Assembly: GCF_017742245.1 (NCBI RefSeq) | Contig: NZ_JAGHKO010000005.1 | Location: 1-64,000, forward strand | Direction: 5' to 3' | Length of the DNA: 64,000 bases | DNA from: Niastella soli | GTDB taxonomy: Bacteria; Bacteroidota; Bacteroidia; Chitinophagales; Chitinophagaceae | Shown here: piece by piece, positions 53,261 to 62,150 of the stretch | How positions within the stretch are numbered: the first letter of the stretch is position 1 | How the letters are laid out: each line of letters opens with the position of its first letter | The notes under the pieces: generated by a model | Told to the model about the DNA's origin: nothing | The model's input: only the letters and a program-made list of their open reading frames with translations | Database searches by the model: none | Made by a program: the position numbers and the translations under genes

Positions 53261-54415
53261 ATGGAAAGTATGTTGGTGCAGCCGCAGGTGTCAAAAAGAG
53301 CGGCTCGGTTATCAATAGGGGCATTTTTCTTTATTGCCGGTTTATGTTTTGCAAGTTGGGCTTCTCGCATTCCCGATATAAAACAGCACCTTCAGTTGAG
53401 TGATGGCGGTCTGGGTGCGGTTTTGTTTGCTTTACCCGTTGGGTTAATGGTGTCTTTACCCTTTTCAGGCTGGCTGGTACATCATTTTGGAAGCCGGAAA
53501 ATGGTTTTACTGGCTGCTATATTGTATCCACTTATTTTATGCAATATCGGGCTGGTACAGGAAACCTGGCAACTGGTGGTGGCTTTGTTTGCTTTTGGTC
53601 TTATGGGCAACCTGTTCAATATTTCGGTAAATACCCAGGCCGTAAGTCTGGAGGTGTTGTATGGCCGGTCCATCATGGCCTCTTTCCATGGTATCTGGAG
53701 CCTGGCTGGGTTTACCGGCGCTTCTATTGGTACCCTTATGATCAATTTCCATTTAAATCCCTTCATCCATTTTTGCATAATTGCAGGTGTCGCCTTTTTG
53801 ATGATGGCACTGTTATATCGCAACTCATTACGGCAGGATATAAACGCCGATGATGATCGTCCGTTGTTTGCCAAACCCGATGCTACCTTGTTAAAGCTGG
53901 GTTTAATTGCTATGTGCTGCATGGTGTGTGAAGGTGCTATGTTCGACTGGAGCGGGGTGTATTTTCAAAAGGTAGTGGCCGTATCAAAGGGGATGATCCC
54001 GCTTGGTTATACGGCATTTATGTGTACCATGGCAGGCGGCCGATTCGCCGGTGATAAACTGGTGACCCGGTTGGGTACACTGCGCATGTTGCAAATAAGT
54101 GGGCTGGTCATTACAACAGGACTGGTGATCGCTATCGCATTTCCTACATTGGTAACCGCTACGTTGGGTTTTATGCTCGTTGGAATTGGCGTTTCATCTG
54201 TTGTACCTCTTGTTTATGGGGTAGCAGGTAAATCAACAGTATTCTCACCTGGAGTGGCATTGGCAGCCGTTTCTACCATAGGATATCTCGGCTTTTTAGC
54301 CGGCCCGCCAATGATTGGGTTTATAGCACAGGCAGCTAGTTTAAGAATATCTTTTGCGCTTATTGCAATATTAGGCTTTACTACTACCATTATTTCTTCG
54401 AAGACGAAGTTTTAA
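53261..54415 (+). CDS. MFS transporter, YbjJ-like
   Basis: This 384-aa inner-membrane protein has about 12 hydrophobic helices. Typical pieces are FFFIAGLCFASWASRIPDIK and LQLSDGGLGAVLFALPVGLM in the first half, and AFMCTMAGGRFAGDKLVTRL and GIGVSSVVPLVYGVAGKS in the second. They recall the YbjJ/FucP-like group of the major facilitator superfamily. The substrate is unknown. A perfect promoter box ends 5 bases before this ATG; the ATG three codons on (53270) keeps the 14-19 base spacing seen for most other promoter boxes in the window and may be the true start. Confidence 0.88.
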   Translation: MESMLVQPQVSKRAARLSIGAFFFIAGLCFASWASRIPDIKQHLQLSDGGLGAVLFALPVGLMVSLPFSGWLVHHFGSRKMVLLAAILYPLILCNIGLVQETWQLVVALFAFGLMGNLFNISVNTQAVSLEVLYGRSIMASFHGIWSLAGFTGASIGTLMINFHLNPFIHFCIIAGVAFLMMALLYRNSLRQDINADDDRPLFAKPDATLLKLGLIAMCCMVCEGAMFDWSGVYFQKVVAVSKGMIPLGYTAFMCTMAGGRFAGDKLVTRLGTLRMLQISGLVITTGLVIAIAFPTLVTATLGFMLVGIGVSSVVPLVYGVAGKSTVFSPGVALAAVSTIGYLGFLAGPPMIGFIAQAASLRISFALIAILGFTTTIISSKTKF

Positions 54416-54528
54416 GTTATTAAGTTATTAAGTTAGTAGGTTGTTGAGTTAAAATAGAAGAAAATTTATTATAATTATTCATTACGGCTTTGGATAGTGG
54501 CATATTCATTTACTTAATTAAATGCTAT

Positions 54529-54933
54529 ATGGCTACTTTTACCTGTTTTGAGGATATTAAGACCTGGCAAAAGGCAAGGGAGCTTTGCTCAAAAATATAT
54601 TTACTCTCTACAACTACCGATCTTGCAAAAGATTATAAATTAAGAGATCAGATAAATCGTTCCAGTGGTTCAGTTATGGATAACATTGCTGAAGGTTTTG
54701 GAAGAGGAGGAAATAAGGAGTTTGTACAATTTCTTGAGATTTCACATGGTTCTGCTTGTGAATGCCAATCACAGTTATGCCGGCTTTTAGACCGGGAATA
54801 TATTTCTAAGAAAGAATTTGATGAACTCTATCTCTTGTGTGGTCAAATCAGAGGCATGATAATAAGTCTAATTAACTACCTCCAAAAATCAAGTTTCAGG
54901 GGTATAAAGTTTCTGAACCGTGAAATGCCTTAG
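54529..54933 (+). CDS. Four-helix-bundle protein (S23/IVP family)
   Basis: This 134-aa protein is of the four-helix-bundle family first seen in 23S rRNA intervening sequences. It starts MATFTCFEDIKTWQKARELC, and carries KLRDQINRSSGSVMDNIAEG and GRGGNKEFVQFLEISHGSAC. A longer frame from a TTG 13 codons upstream is less likely. Free-standing copies are common in Bacteroidota and their role is unknown. The family is related to the Avd accessory protein of diversity-generating retroelements, but no reverse transcriptase is present here. A repeat array starts right after it. Confidence 0.88.
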   Translation: MATFTCFEDIKTWQKARELCSKIYLLSTTTDLAKDYKLRDQINRSSGSVMDNIAEGFGRGGNKEFVQFLEISHGSACECQSQLCRLLDREYISKKEFDELYLLCGQIRGMIISLINYLQKSSFRGIKFLNREMP

Positions 54934-54944
54934 CTAAATTGAAC

Positions 54945-55078
54945 CTACTAACTAATGAACCCAATAACCCAATAACTTAATAACCCAATAACTTAATAAC
55001 CCAATAACCCAATAACCCAATAACCCAATAACCCAATAACTTAATAACCCACGAACTTAACAACTTGCGAAATCAAAA
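54945..55078. repeat. Tandem AATAACCCA / AATAACTTA array
   Basis: About a dozen copies of a 9-base word (AATAACCCA, variant AATAACTTA) stand in tandem between the four-helix-bundle gene and the convergent oxidoreductase gene. Near 55050 the copies decay to ACGAACTTAACAACTTG. The same words recur near 380, 35.9 and 60.3 kb. Confidence 0.9.
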
Positions 55079-55082
55079 GCAA

Positions 55083-56213
55083 CTAACTTAATAAACTGGC
55101 AATCTGTTCCCCAATAACAGGCGCTAAAGCAACCCCCATTCCACTCATCCTCACGGCGCAGAAAACCTGTGGAGAAACTTCTTTAACTATCGGTAGTTTT
55201 TCATTGCCCATGCCCATGATGCCGCTCCAGCGATCGGTGATGGTATAGGTATAGCCGGGAAGAATGTAGGTGTCAAGAAAATACTCCAGCTCCTGTTGAA
55301 TGGTATCGGTGATGGTAAGTTCGGTGGTGGCTTCTTCTTCAAAAGCTTTATTACGCGCACCACCCAATAACACGCGATTCCCCAGGTTACGGAAATAGTA
55401 ATACCCGGCATCAAAATGGAAAGTCCCTTTGAGTTTCAGACCGTCAATAGGAGAGGTAACCAGTACTTGTCCTCGTGCAGGAATAATATCCAGGTCAGGT
55501 AATAATTGCCGGGCAAATGCATTGGTGCATATGAGCACTTTGCCGGCTTTAAAGTTTACAAACTGGTTGGTGTATAATTCAATCTGATCATTTACTTTTT
55601 CGAACCCGCTTATTTCGATCGCATTCAATACGGTTACGCCCATGGATTGTACGGCCTGTAGCAATGCCTGGCATAATTTGCCAGAGTGCAGATAGCCTTC
55701 CTGTTTATTCTCTATCAAATGCTCTACTTCGTGTAACCCCAGGGCATCGATCTTGTCATCAGCCTGTTTAAATGTTCTCTTTTTCCCGGTTATATCCTGC
55801 AGTAACGTATTTAATCGCTCTGTTTGATAGGCCAGTACGGGGATTTTTTCCATGGCTATTTCATGAAATAATTCATACCCGCCGCACAGTTCAAAATCAA
55901 TAGCCGACTCCTTAAATACTTTGCGGATGCGTTCCAGTCCTTTATAGCGCATTTCAACCAGTTGCAACATCTTGTCTTCCCCAAAGCGTTCGGCATCTTC
56001 TGCCAGTTCGGTAACGCTGCCAAAGCAGGCAAAACCGGCATTGCGGGTACTGGCTCCTGTAGGAATGATCCCTCTGTCTATAATGGCAACGGAAAGGGCA
56101 GGATCATTTTTTTTGAGATGCCAGGCGCACCAAAGACCTACCAGTCCACTGCCCACGATGATCACATCTTTAGGTGCATAAAAACTTTCTTTTTCCCAAA
56201 CTGATATTTGCAT
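55083..56213 (-). CDS. FAD-dependent oxidoreductase (DAO/glycine-oxidase-like)
   Basis: This 376-aa cytoplasmic enzyme has a dinucleotide fold at its start (DVIIVGSGLVGLWCAWHL), AIIDRGIIPTGASTRNAGF for FAD contact, and the C-terminal DAO blocks (FHFDAGYYYFRNLGNRVLLG, DRWSGIMGMGNEKLPIV, RMSGMGVALAPVIGEQIA). It oxidizes an amine or hydroxy-acid; the substrate is not evident. It diverges from the DUF4197 lipoprotein gene, whose chosen start lies 50 bases away. Its 3' end abuts the AATAACCCA array. Confidence 0.88.
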   Translation of the reverse strand: MQISVWEKESFYAPKDVIIVGSGLVGLWCAWHLKKNDPALSVAIIDRGIIPTGASTRNAGFACFGSVTELAEDAERFGEDKMLQLVEMRYKGLERIRKVFKESAIDFELCGGYELFHEIAMEKIPVLAYQTERLNTLLQDITGKKRTFKQADDKIDALGLHEVEHLIENKQEGYLHSGKLCQALLQAVQSMGVTVLNAIEISGFEKVNDQIELYTNQFVNFKAGKVLICTNAFARQLLPDLDIIPARGQVLVTSPIDGLKLKGTFHFDAGYYYFRNLGNRVLLGGARNKAFEEEATTELTITDTIQQELEYFLDTYILPGYTYTITDRWSGIMGMGNEKLPIVKEVSPQVFCAVRMSGMGVALAPVIGEQIASLLS

Positions 56214-56263
56214 TTTTATAATTTTACGGCTTAATCTTGCAAAAAATAATCAGTAAACTATTG

Positions 56264-57010
56264 ATGATGAAAAGAACTATCCAATTACTATCCTGTGTAT
56301 TACTACTTTCTGTGCTCTCTGGATGCGAAAGTACGCAGCAGATCCTGAAAACCATTGAACAGAATTATCCTGCGGCCGCCGGGACCGGAGTATTGAGCAC
56401 CGCTGACATTGCAGCCGGTTTAAAACAGGCCCTGGAAGTGGGCGCCCAGAATTCTGGCAATCAATTGTCTGCTCTCGACGGATTCTTTAAAAATGCCGCT
56501 ATTAAGATATTATTACCTGAAGAAGCCCAGAAGGTTGAAAAGACGCTGCGGGACCTGGGTATGGGCAGCCTGGTGGATAAAGCCGTTTTATCACTGAACC
56601 GGGCCGCTGAGGACGCTACCAAATCTGCCGCACCTATTTTTGTAGATGCTATTAAGACCATGACCATTCAGGATGCCCTCGGTATTTTAAAGGGTGGGGA
56701 TTTTGCGGCTACCAATTACCTGAAAACAAAGACCACTTCCGCGCTGACTTCAGCTTTCAAGCCTGTTATTCAGCAGTCACTGGATAAAGTAAGCGCTACC
56801 AAATACTGGTCAGATGTGTTTACTACCTACAACAAGTTTGCAACCAATAAGATCAACCCCGATTTGAGTGGTTTTGTAACCGATAAAGCTATTACCGGTA
56901 TCTTTTATCAGGTAAGCCTGGAAGAACAAAAGATCCGCAAAGATCCTGTTGCCCGGGTAACTGATCTGTTGAAGAAGGTTTTTGGAAGCAAACAGGCCCA
57001 GGGAAGCTAG
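56264..57010 (+). CDS. DUF4197 domain lipoprotein
   Basis: This 248-aa protein is predicted to be exported. The chosen ATG-ATG start gives MMKRTIQLLSCVLLLSVLSG with Cys21 as lipobox; a TTG-initiated frame nine codons longer is less likely. The mature part matches the DUF4197 family (LSTADIAAGLKQALEVGAQN, FFKNAAIKILLPEEAQKVEK, AVLSLNRAAEDATKSAAPIF, ALGILKGGDFAATNYLKTKT). It is helical and of unknown function. A terminator shared with the convergent lpd gene lies beyond the TGCCGTY array. Confidence 0.9.
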   Translation: MMKRTIQLLSCVLLLSVLSGCESTQQILKTIEQNYPAAAGTGVLSTADIAAGLKQALEVGAQNSGNQLSALDGFFKNAAIKILLPEEAQKVEKTLRDLGMGSLVDKAVLSLNRAAEDATKSAAPIFVDAIKTMTIQDALGILKGGDFAATNYLKTKTTSALTSAFKPVIQQSLDKVSATKYWSDVFTTYNKFATNKINPDLSGFVTDKAITGIFYQVSLEEQKIRKDPVARVTDLLKKVFGSKQAQGS

Positions 57011-57152
57011 TTGAGCGTTGACTAGTAGTTGATATTGTTGATAGGGTGATAAGGGAAGTATGAAGTATGAGGTAGGAAATTGTGGGGGCTGCCACTGGCG
57101 AAGAGCAAGTGAAATGAACGAGGTTCGAGCCGTAGGCGAGATAGCGAAATGC

Positions 57153-57294
57153 GTCTGCCGTTTGCCGTCTGCCGTCTACCGTTTGCCGTTTGCCGTCTGC
57201 CGTCTGCCGTCTGCCGTTTGCCGTTTGCCGTCTGCCGTCTGCCGTCTGCCGTCTGCCGTTTGCCGTTTGCCGTCTGCCGTCTGCCGTCTGCCGA
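57153..57294. repeat. Tandem 7-base TGCCGTY array, about 20 copies
   Basis: TGCCGTC and TGCCGTT alternate in head-to-tail order for about 140 bases. Because 7 is not a multiple of 3 all forward frames stay open and read as CRLPSAV-type peptides, which is an artefact. A GGAAGTA-type word and a GTTGACTAG word precede it. Confidence 0.93.
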
Positions 57295-57337
57295 GATTAT
57301 TCAGGTTTCAACAATAAGGACTTTCACGTTTCACGAT

Positions 57338-57374
57338 AAAAAAAGGTGCTTCTGAATTCAGAAGCACCTTTTTT
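57338..57374. terminator. Bidirectional intrinsic terminator
   Basis: A perfect palindrome (AAGGTGCTTCTGAATTC and its complement) is flanked by A7 on the left and T6 on the right, so it can stop transcripts in both directions: lpd on the minus strand and the DUF4197 gene on the plus strand. Confidence 0.9.
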
Positions 57375-57391
57375 ATAATAAAGCTTTCTTA

Positions 57392-58795
57392 TTAAATGTG
57401 AATTGCTTCACCATAAGCCACTTCAATAGCTTCCTTGATGTTCTCACTCATGGTTGGGTGAGGATGGATGCTATCCAGTACTTCATGGTAAGTAGTTTCC
57501 AGCTTACGGGCTACTACAGTCTCAGCGATCATTTCGGTAACATTGTAACCGATCATGTGAGTGCCCAGCCATTCGCCGTATTTAGCATCAAAGATAACTT
57601 TTATGAAACCTTCGTTATGTCCGGCAGCAGTAGCTTTACCAGCAGCGCTTAATGGGAATTTACCTACTTTGATTTCATAACCGGCATCTTTAGCCTGTTT
57701 TTCAGTCATACCAACTGAAGCAACTTCAGGTGTGCAATAAGTACAACCTGGTACATTGCCGTAATCGAGTGCTTCAGGCTGGTGGTTGTATTTCTTTTCA
57801 CCGTAGGCAATGTTTTCAACGCAAATGATACCTTCTTTAGAAGCTACGTGCGCCAATGCCTGACCAGGAACGCAGTCGCCAATGGCGTAGATGCCTGGTA
57901 CGTTGGTTTTGTAATATTTATCTACAGCAATTTTACCTTTCTCAGTTTTTACGCCGAGTTCTTCCAGGCCAATACCTTCAATGTTGGCAGCTACACCCAC
58001 AGCGCTCAGTACTACATCGGCTTCCAGGATAACTTCACCATCTTTGGTTTTTACTTTGGCTTTAACGCCATTTCCGCTGGTATCAACGCTGGTAACTTCA
58101 GAGCTGGTCATGATCTCGATGCCATTCTTCTTGAAGTTCTTTGCCAGTTCTTTTGAAATTTCTTCATCTTCAACAGGCACTATACGGTCCATAAACTCAA
58201 CGATGGTAACTTTAGTACCCAAGGTGGCGTAGAAATAACCAAATTCAACCCCAATGGCGCCACTACCTACCACGATCATGCTTTTAGGTTGCTGAGGCAG
58301 CACCATAGCTTCGCGATAACCAATGATCTTTTTGCCATCGATTTTCAGGCTGGGCAGTTCGCGGCTGCGACCACCAGTTGCCAGAATGATATTTTTTGCT
58401 TCAACGATCTGTGATTTGCCATCGGTGCCTTTCACTTCAATTTGACCTTTGGCTTTCAGCTTTCCGAAGCCCATGATCACGTCGATCTTGTTCTTCTTCA
58501 TCAAAAACTGAACACCTTTACTCATTTTATCGGCTACACCGCGGCTGCGTTTAATTACTGCCGAAAAATCAGCGGTACCAGTGGCTTCGATACCATAATC
58601 TTTTGAGTGCTTAATGTATTCAAAAACCTGGGCGCTTTTCAGCAGGGCCTTAGTGGGAATACAGCCCCAGTTCAAACAAATACCACCGAGTGCTTCCTTT
58701 TCAATAATTGCGGTTTTGAATCCCAGTTGAGATGCCCGGATTGCTGCCACATATCCGCCGGGGCCGCTTCCGAGAACTACTACGTCGTATGCCAT
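57392..58795 (-). CDS. lpdA: Dihydrolipoyl dehydrogenase (E3)
   Basis: This 467-aa flavoprotein reoxidizes dihydrolipoamide in 2-oxoacid dehydrogenase complexes and the glycine cleavage system. It has VVVLGSGPGGYVAAIRASQL (FAD site), the redox pair Cys40/Cys45 in GGICLNWGCIPTKALL, the NAD site MIVVGSGAIGVEFGYFYATL, IYAIGDCVPGQALAHVAS, and the catalytic His-Glu end HPHPTMSENIKEAI. Length is normal. It is a single gene with its own terminator. The E2 gene of this window lies far away, as is common when E3 serves several complexes. Confidence 0.96.
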   Translation of the reverse strand: MAYDVVVLGSGPGGYVAAIRASQLGFKTAIIEKEALGGICLNWGCIPTKALLKSAQVFEYIKHSKDYGIEATGTADFSAVIKRSRGVADKMSKGVQFLMKKNKIDVIMGFGKLKAKGQIEVKGTDGKSQIVEAKNIILATGGRSRELPSLKIDGKKIIGYREAMVLPQQPKSMIVVGSGAIGVEFGYFYATLGTKVTIVEFMDRIVPVEDEEISKELAKNFKKNGIEIMTSSEVTSVDTSGNGVKAKVKTKDGEVILEADVVLSAVGVAANIEGIGLEELGVKTEKGKIAVDKYYKTNVPGIYAIGDCVPGQALAHVASKEGIICVENIAYGEKKYNHQPEALDYGNVPGCTYCTPEVASVGMTEKQAKDAGYEIKVGKFPLSAAGKATAAGHNEGFIKVIFDAKYGEWLGTHMIGYNVTEMIAETVVARKLETTYHEVLDSIHPHPTMSENIKEAIEVAYGEAIHI

Positions 58796-59074
58796 TTCGA
58801 TTTACGATTTTAGATTTTACGATTTACTGATTCTTCCGGCAGTATTCTATTACTGACTTGCTTCGTCACTTTCGAATAAAGACCTGCGAAGCTACTTGAA
58901 AATGAGAAAAGAGCAAAAAAAAGGGACTGCCACTGTGCCGGAGCTTTGGCAATTATTTTTATTGTGTTACGTATTCCTTTTTTTTACACAAGCCAGAAAA
59001 AAATAGTTAATAACCAATTAAATGGCTCAAACAGGTTGGTTCAATTTATTATCTTCAATTCAACAATCGCTGCT

Positions 59075-60211
59075 ATGAAAAAGTTTATTCGCGTTATTGT
59101 GACCATTATTCTGGTGATAATTGTATCTTTTAGCGCCTACGCAGTTATCTCGGGCCGTATTTATCTGTTTGAGGCGGTCTGGTATAATTTTGCCAACATC
59201 GACGACTATAAAAAGTTCACCAATAATACCGTTGTAACAGGCGAATCACAGCCCTGGAGCCTTTCTGGCGACTACAACAAAAACCCATTGCCGGTTAAGC
59301 TGAAAAAAATGCTGGAAGACCTGGAAACCGTAGCTGTGCTGGCTATTAAGAACGATTCCATCCTGTATGAATTTTATTGGGACGGCTACAGCGATTCTTC
59401 TCTTTCAGGCTCATTTTCTATGGCTAAAAGCATTACCAGCCTGTTGATAGGCGCGGCGATCAAAGAGGGGAAAATACAGTCGTTACAAGAACCGGTGGGT
59501 GATTTTCTGCCTGAATTCAGGACCGCCGAAAAAGCCAAAGTGCGCATTGTTGACCTGCTTACCATGAGCAGCGGAAGCAACTGGGACGAATCTTATGCCA
59601 ACCCTTTTTCAGTGACCACCGAGTTATATTACGGACATAATTCATATGAAACGGCTACCGGGGTTTCTATTATTCACCCCCCGGGAACACTTCATTATTA
59701 CAAGTCGGGCGATACCCAATTACTTGGCCTGCTGCTGGAAAAAGCCACCGGCAAATCGCTCAGCGCCTATGCTTCGGAGAAATTGTGGCAGCCATTAGGG
59801 GCTGAACATGCTGCCCTGTGGAGCACCGACCAGGTAGGGGGGAGCGAAAAAGCCTATTGTTGCTTTAACTCAAATGCCCGTGATTTTGCGCGGCTGGGCC
59901 AGCTGATGCTCGACAGTGGCCGGTGGAAAGGCAATGAGATCATTCCCATGGACTATTACCTGAACTCCATAAAACCCTGTATGATACCCGATGACAGCGG
60001 GTTGCGTTGTACCTATTATGGCTATCAGTGGTGGATCATTCCCAGCAAACCCGATATATTCTACGCCCGCGGCATCTTAGGGCAGTATGTGATAGTAATT
60101 CCTTCCAAAAAAACGGTGATTGTTCGACTCGGTAAAAAGCGTGCCGATGAAAAGATTGACAATGCGCCCGCAGAGGTGAACGCCCTGATCAAATGGGGGA
60201 TGCTTTTTTAA
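59075..60211 (+). CDS. Serine hydrolase, class C beta-lactamase-like
   Basis: This 378-aa protein has an N-terminal membrane anchor or signal (MKKFIRVIVTIILVIIVSFS) and a penicillin-binding-like domain. Ser115-Met-Ala-Lys118 in GSFSMAKSITS is the SxxK nucleophile. The Y-x-N position reads HYYKSGDTQLLG and the final box is probably GILGQYVIVIPSK. Such proteins are often esterases or peptidases rather than true beta-lactamases. A frame 43 codons longer exists upstream, but it is AT-rich and lacks family character. Repeats follow the stop. Confidence 0.88.
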   Translation: MKKFIRVIVTIILVIIVSFSAYAVISGRIYLFEAVWYNFANIDDYKKFTNNTVVTGESQPWSLSGDYNKNPLPVKLKKMLEDLETVAVLAIKNDSILYEFYWDGYSDSSLSGSFSMAKSITSLLIGAAIKEGKIQSLQEPVGDFLPEFRTAEKAKVRIVDLLTMSSGSNWDESYANPFSVTTELYYGHNSYETATGVSIIHPPGTLHYYKSGDTQLLGLLLEKATGKSLSAYASEKLWQPLGAEHAALWSTDQVGGSEKAYCCFNSNARDFARLGQLMLDSGRWKGNEIIPMDYYLNSIKPCMIPDDSGLRCTYYGYQWWIIPSKPDIFYARGILGQYVIVIPSKKTVIVRLGKKRADEKIDNAPAEVNALIKWGMLF

Positions 60212-60390
60212 GTTTATAATCTATTTAGTTCTTTAGTTCTTGGGTTATTAGGTTTTTAAGTTATTGAGTTCTAAACTTTTTCGGAGTTCTGAATATTCTG
60301 GGACCCCAAACTCAAGAACCTATGAACCCAATAACCCAATAATCCAATAACCCAATAACCTAATAACTTATGAACTAACAAACTAAAGAA
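60212..60390. repeat. TTAGTTCTTGGGTTATTAGG inverted repeat
   Basis: AGTTCTTTAGTTCTTGGGTTATTAGG words at 60225-60275 are mirrored by AACCCAATAACCCAATAA and AACTAAAGAACTT words at 60320-60390. This makes a long imperfect stem between the hydrolase and bshB1. Confidence 0.8.
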
Positions 60391-60395
60391 CTTTG

Positions 60396-60403
60396 TATTT
60401 TTG
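60396..60403 (+). promoter_or_regulatory. -7 element of bshB1
   Basis: TATTTTTG, followed by CGGC, is a perfect TAnnTTTG box. It ends 16 bases before the bshB1 ATG and overlaps the first codons of a longer frame that starts at TTG, so the ATG at 60420 is favoured. Confidence 0.55.
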
Positions 60404-60419
60404 CGGCTCAATTTTTATT

Positions 60420-61157
60420 ATGAAACTGGATTTACTGGCCATTGGCGTTCATCCTGATGATGTAGAGCTAAGCTGTTCAGGAACGTTGATCAACGAAATA
60501 AAGCGGGGCAAGAAAGCCGGGATCCTCGATCTTACCCAGGGAGAATTGGGAACCAGAGGTACCATTGAAACCCGTTATGCGGAAGCTGCCAAAGCTGCCG
60601 AGATCATGGGCGTTCATGTTCGCGCCAATCTGAAAATGAGGGATGGTTTTTTCCGCAACGATGAAGAGCATCAATTGAAACTGATACAAGCCATCAGGAC
60701 TTACCAACCGGAAGTGGTGCTGGCAAATGCCCTTGACGACCGTCATCCTGATCATGGCCGCGCCGGCCAACTGATTGCTACGGCTTGTTTTTTGGCAGGA
60801 TTGACGAAAATTGAGACTAAAGACGTGAATGGTAACCAGCAACAACGCTGGCGCCCTAAGTATGTGTTGCATTATTTGCAGGACTGGTACCATGAACCCG
60901 ACCTGCTCGTAGATATCTCCGATGTGTTTGAACAGCGTATGGAGGCTATTAAGGCCTATTCCACCCAATTCTTTAATACGGTAAATGGGCACGAAGGACC
61001 GCAAACCTATATTTCTTCCCCCGATTTTCTGGATAGTGTCACCGGCCGGGCCCGGATGATGGGTAAACGCATTGGCGTGAAATACGCAGAAGGGTTTATT
61101 TCTGAGAAAAAGATCGGTATCAGCAACCTGGATGCTTTATTACAAGTAGAAACCTAG
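60420..61157 (+). CDS. bshB1: Bacillithiol biosynthesis deacetylase BshB1
   Basis: This 245-aa cytoplasmic zinc deacetylase removes acetate from GlcNAc-malate in bacillithiol synthesis. PIG-L/LmbE family motifs are visible: AIGVHPDDVELSCSGTL (His-Pro-Asp-Asp metal site), LDLTQGELGTRGTIETRYAE, and DDRHPDHGRAGQL. QDWYHEPDLLVDISDVFEQR and the length fit BshB1 rather than mycothiol enzymes. It implies the organism makes bacillithiol, as many Bacteroidota do; bshA and bshC are not in the window. A promoter box precedes it. Confidence 0.93.
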   Translation: MKLDLLAIGVHPDDVELSCSGTLINEIKRGKKAGILDLTQGELGTRGTIETRYAEAAKAAEIMGVHVRANLKMRDGFFRNDEEHQLKLIQAIRTYQPEVVLANALDDRHPDHGRAGQLIATACFLAGLTKIETKDVNGNQQQRWRPKYVLHYLQDWYHEPDLLVDISDVFEQRMEAIKAYSTQFFNTVNGHEGPQTYISSPDFLDSVTGRARMMGKRIGVKYAEGFISEKKIGISNLDALLQVET

Positions 61158-61274
61158 TAACCAGGTGCAACCATTGAAAAGTTAACATGTTGATAAGATA
61201 CTGGATCAACAATTTAGATGGTTCCTTGTTATAATGCAAACAAAGAACTAAAAACAAAGAACATAGAACAAGAA

Positions 61275-62150
61275 ATGACAAAAGTAAAAATAGGCCTGGT
61301 GCAAATGAGCTGCACCAACGATAAAGAAGCTAACCTGCAAAAAGCAATTGCTAAAGTACGTGAAGCGGCTGCCAAAGGCGCGCAGATCGTGTGTTTGCAG
61401 GAGTTATTCACGTCGCTGTACTTCTGCGATGTGGAAGACTACGACAACTTTAAACTGGCAGAGCCTATTCCTGGTCCTTCAACAGAAGCATTGGGTAAAG
61501 TAGCGGCAGAAACCGGTGTGGTTGTCATTGCATCTTTGTTTGAAAAAAGAGCACAAGGGCTTTATCACAATACAACCGCGGTACTCGATGCCGATGGTAC
61601 TTACCTGGGCAAATACCGCAAAATGCATATCCCCGATGATCCGGCATATTACGAGAAATTCTATTTCACGCCCGGTGACCTGGGATACAAAGTATTCAAA
61701 ACAAAATTCGCCACCATTGGCGTGCTCATCTGTTGGGACCAATGGTATCCCGAAGCTTCCCGTATCACGGCACTGATGGGGGCTGAGATCCTGTTCTACC
61801 CAACTGCTATTGGCTGGGCAACTTCGCAGGACGATGCCACCAATACTGAGCAATACAATGCCTGGCAAACCATTCAACGCAGCCATGCCGTCGCAAACGG
61901 CGTGCATGTAGTAAGTGTAAACCGGGTTGGACTGGAACAAAACGGGGCAATGAAGTTCTGGGGTGGTTCATTTGTGGCCAATCCGTTCGGCACCATCATG
62001 TATCAGGGTTCGCATGATAAGGAAGAAGTACATGTGATAGAGCTGGATGCTGCATTAACAGATCGCTATCGCACGCACTGGCCATTTATGCGCGACCGCA
62101 GAATTGATTCTTACCAACCTATTACGAAAAGATATATAGACGAAGGTTAA
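61275..62150 (+). CDS. aguB: N-carbamoylputrescine amidase
   Basis: This 291-aa nitrilase-superfamily enzyme turns N-carbamoylputrescine into putrescine. The Glu-Lys-Cys triad is visible: Glu in CLQELFTSLYFC, Lys in YRKMHIPDDPAYYEKFYFTP and Cys in GVLICWDQWYPEASR. WGGSFVANPFG and the length are typical of AguB. The start is MTKVKIGLVQMSC; 19 codons of longer frame lack support. AguA follows about 100 bases downstream, so the two form the agmatine-to-putrescine pathway. Confidence 0.94.
   Translation: MTKVKIGLVQMSCTNDKEANLQKAIAKVREAAAKGAQIVCLQELFTSLYFCDVEDYDNFKLAEPIPGPSTEALGKVAAETGVVVIASLFEKRAQGLYHNTTAVLDADGTYLGKYRKMHIPDDPAYYEKFYFTPGDLGYKVFKTKFATIGVLICWDQWYPEASRITALMGAEILFYPTAIGWATSQDDATNTEQYNAWQTIQRSHAVANGVHVVSVNRVGLEQNGAMKFWGGSFVANPFGTIMYQGSHDKEEVHVIELDAALTDRYRTHWPFMRDRRIDSYQPITKRYIDEG

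Noticed and set aside
54529-54933. Avd protein of a diversity-generating retroelement
   Set aside because: No reverse transcriptase or template/variable repeat pair was found nearby; a free-standing S23/IVP-family gene is the simpler reading.
54945-55078. CRISPR-like array
   Set aside because: The units are 9 bases in direct tandem without unique spacers, and no cas gene is present in the window.
57060-57355. Two Cys/Arg/Leu/Pro-rich frames over the TGCCGTY array
   Set aside because: They are translations of a 7-base repeat, which leaves every frame open; not genes.
59075-60211. True beta-lactamase giving antibiotic resistance
   Set aside because: The Y-x-N position is altered and the family is mostly esterases and peptidases, so a resistance role is not supported.
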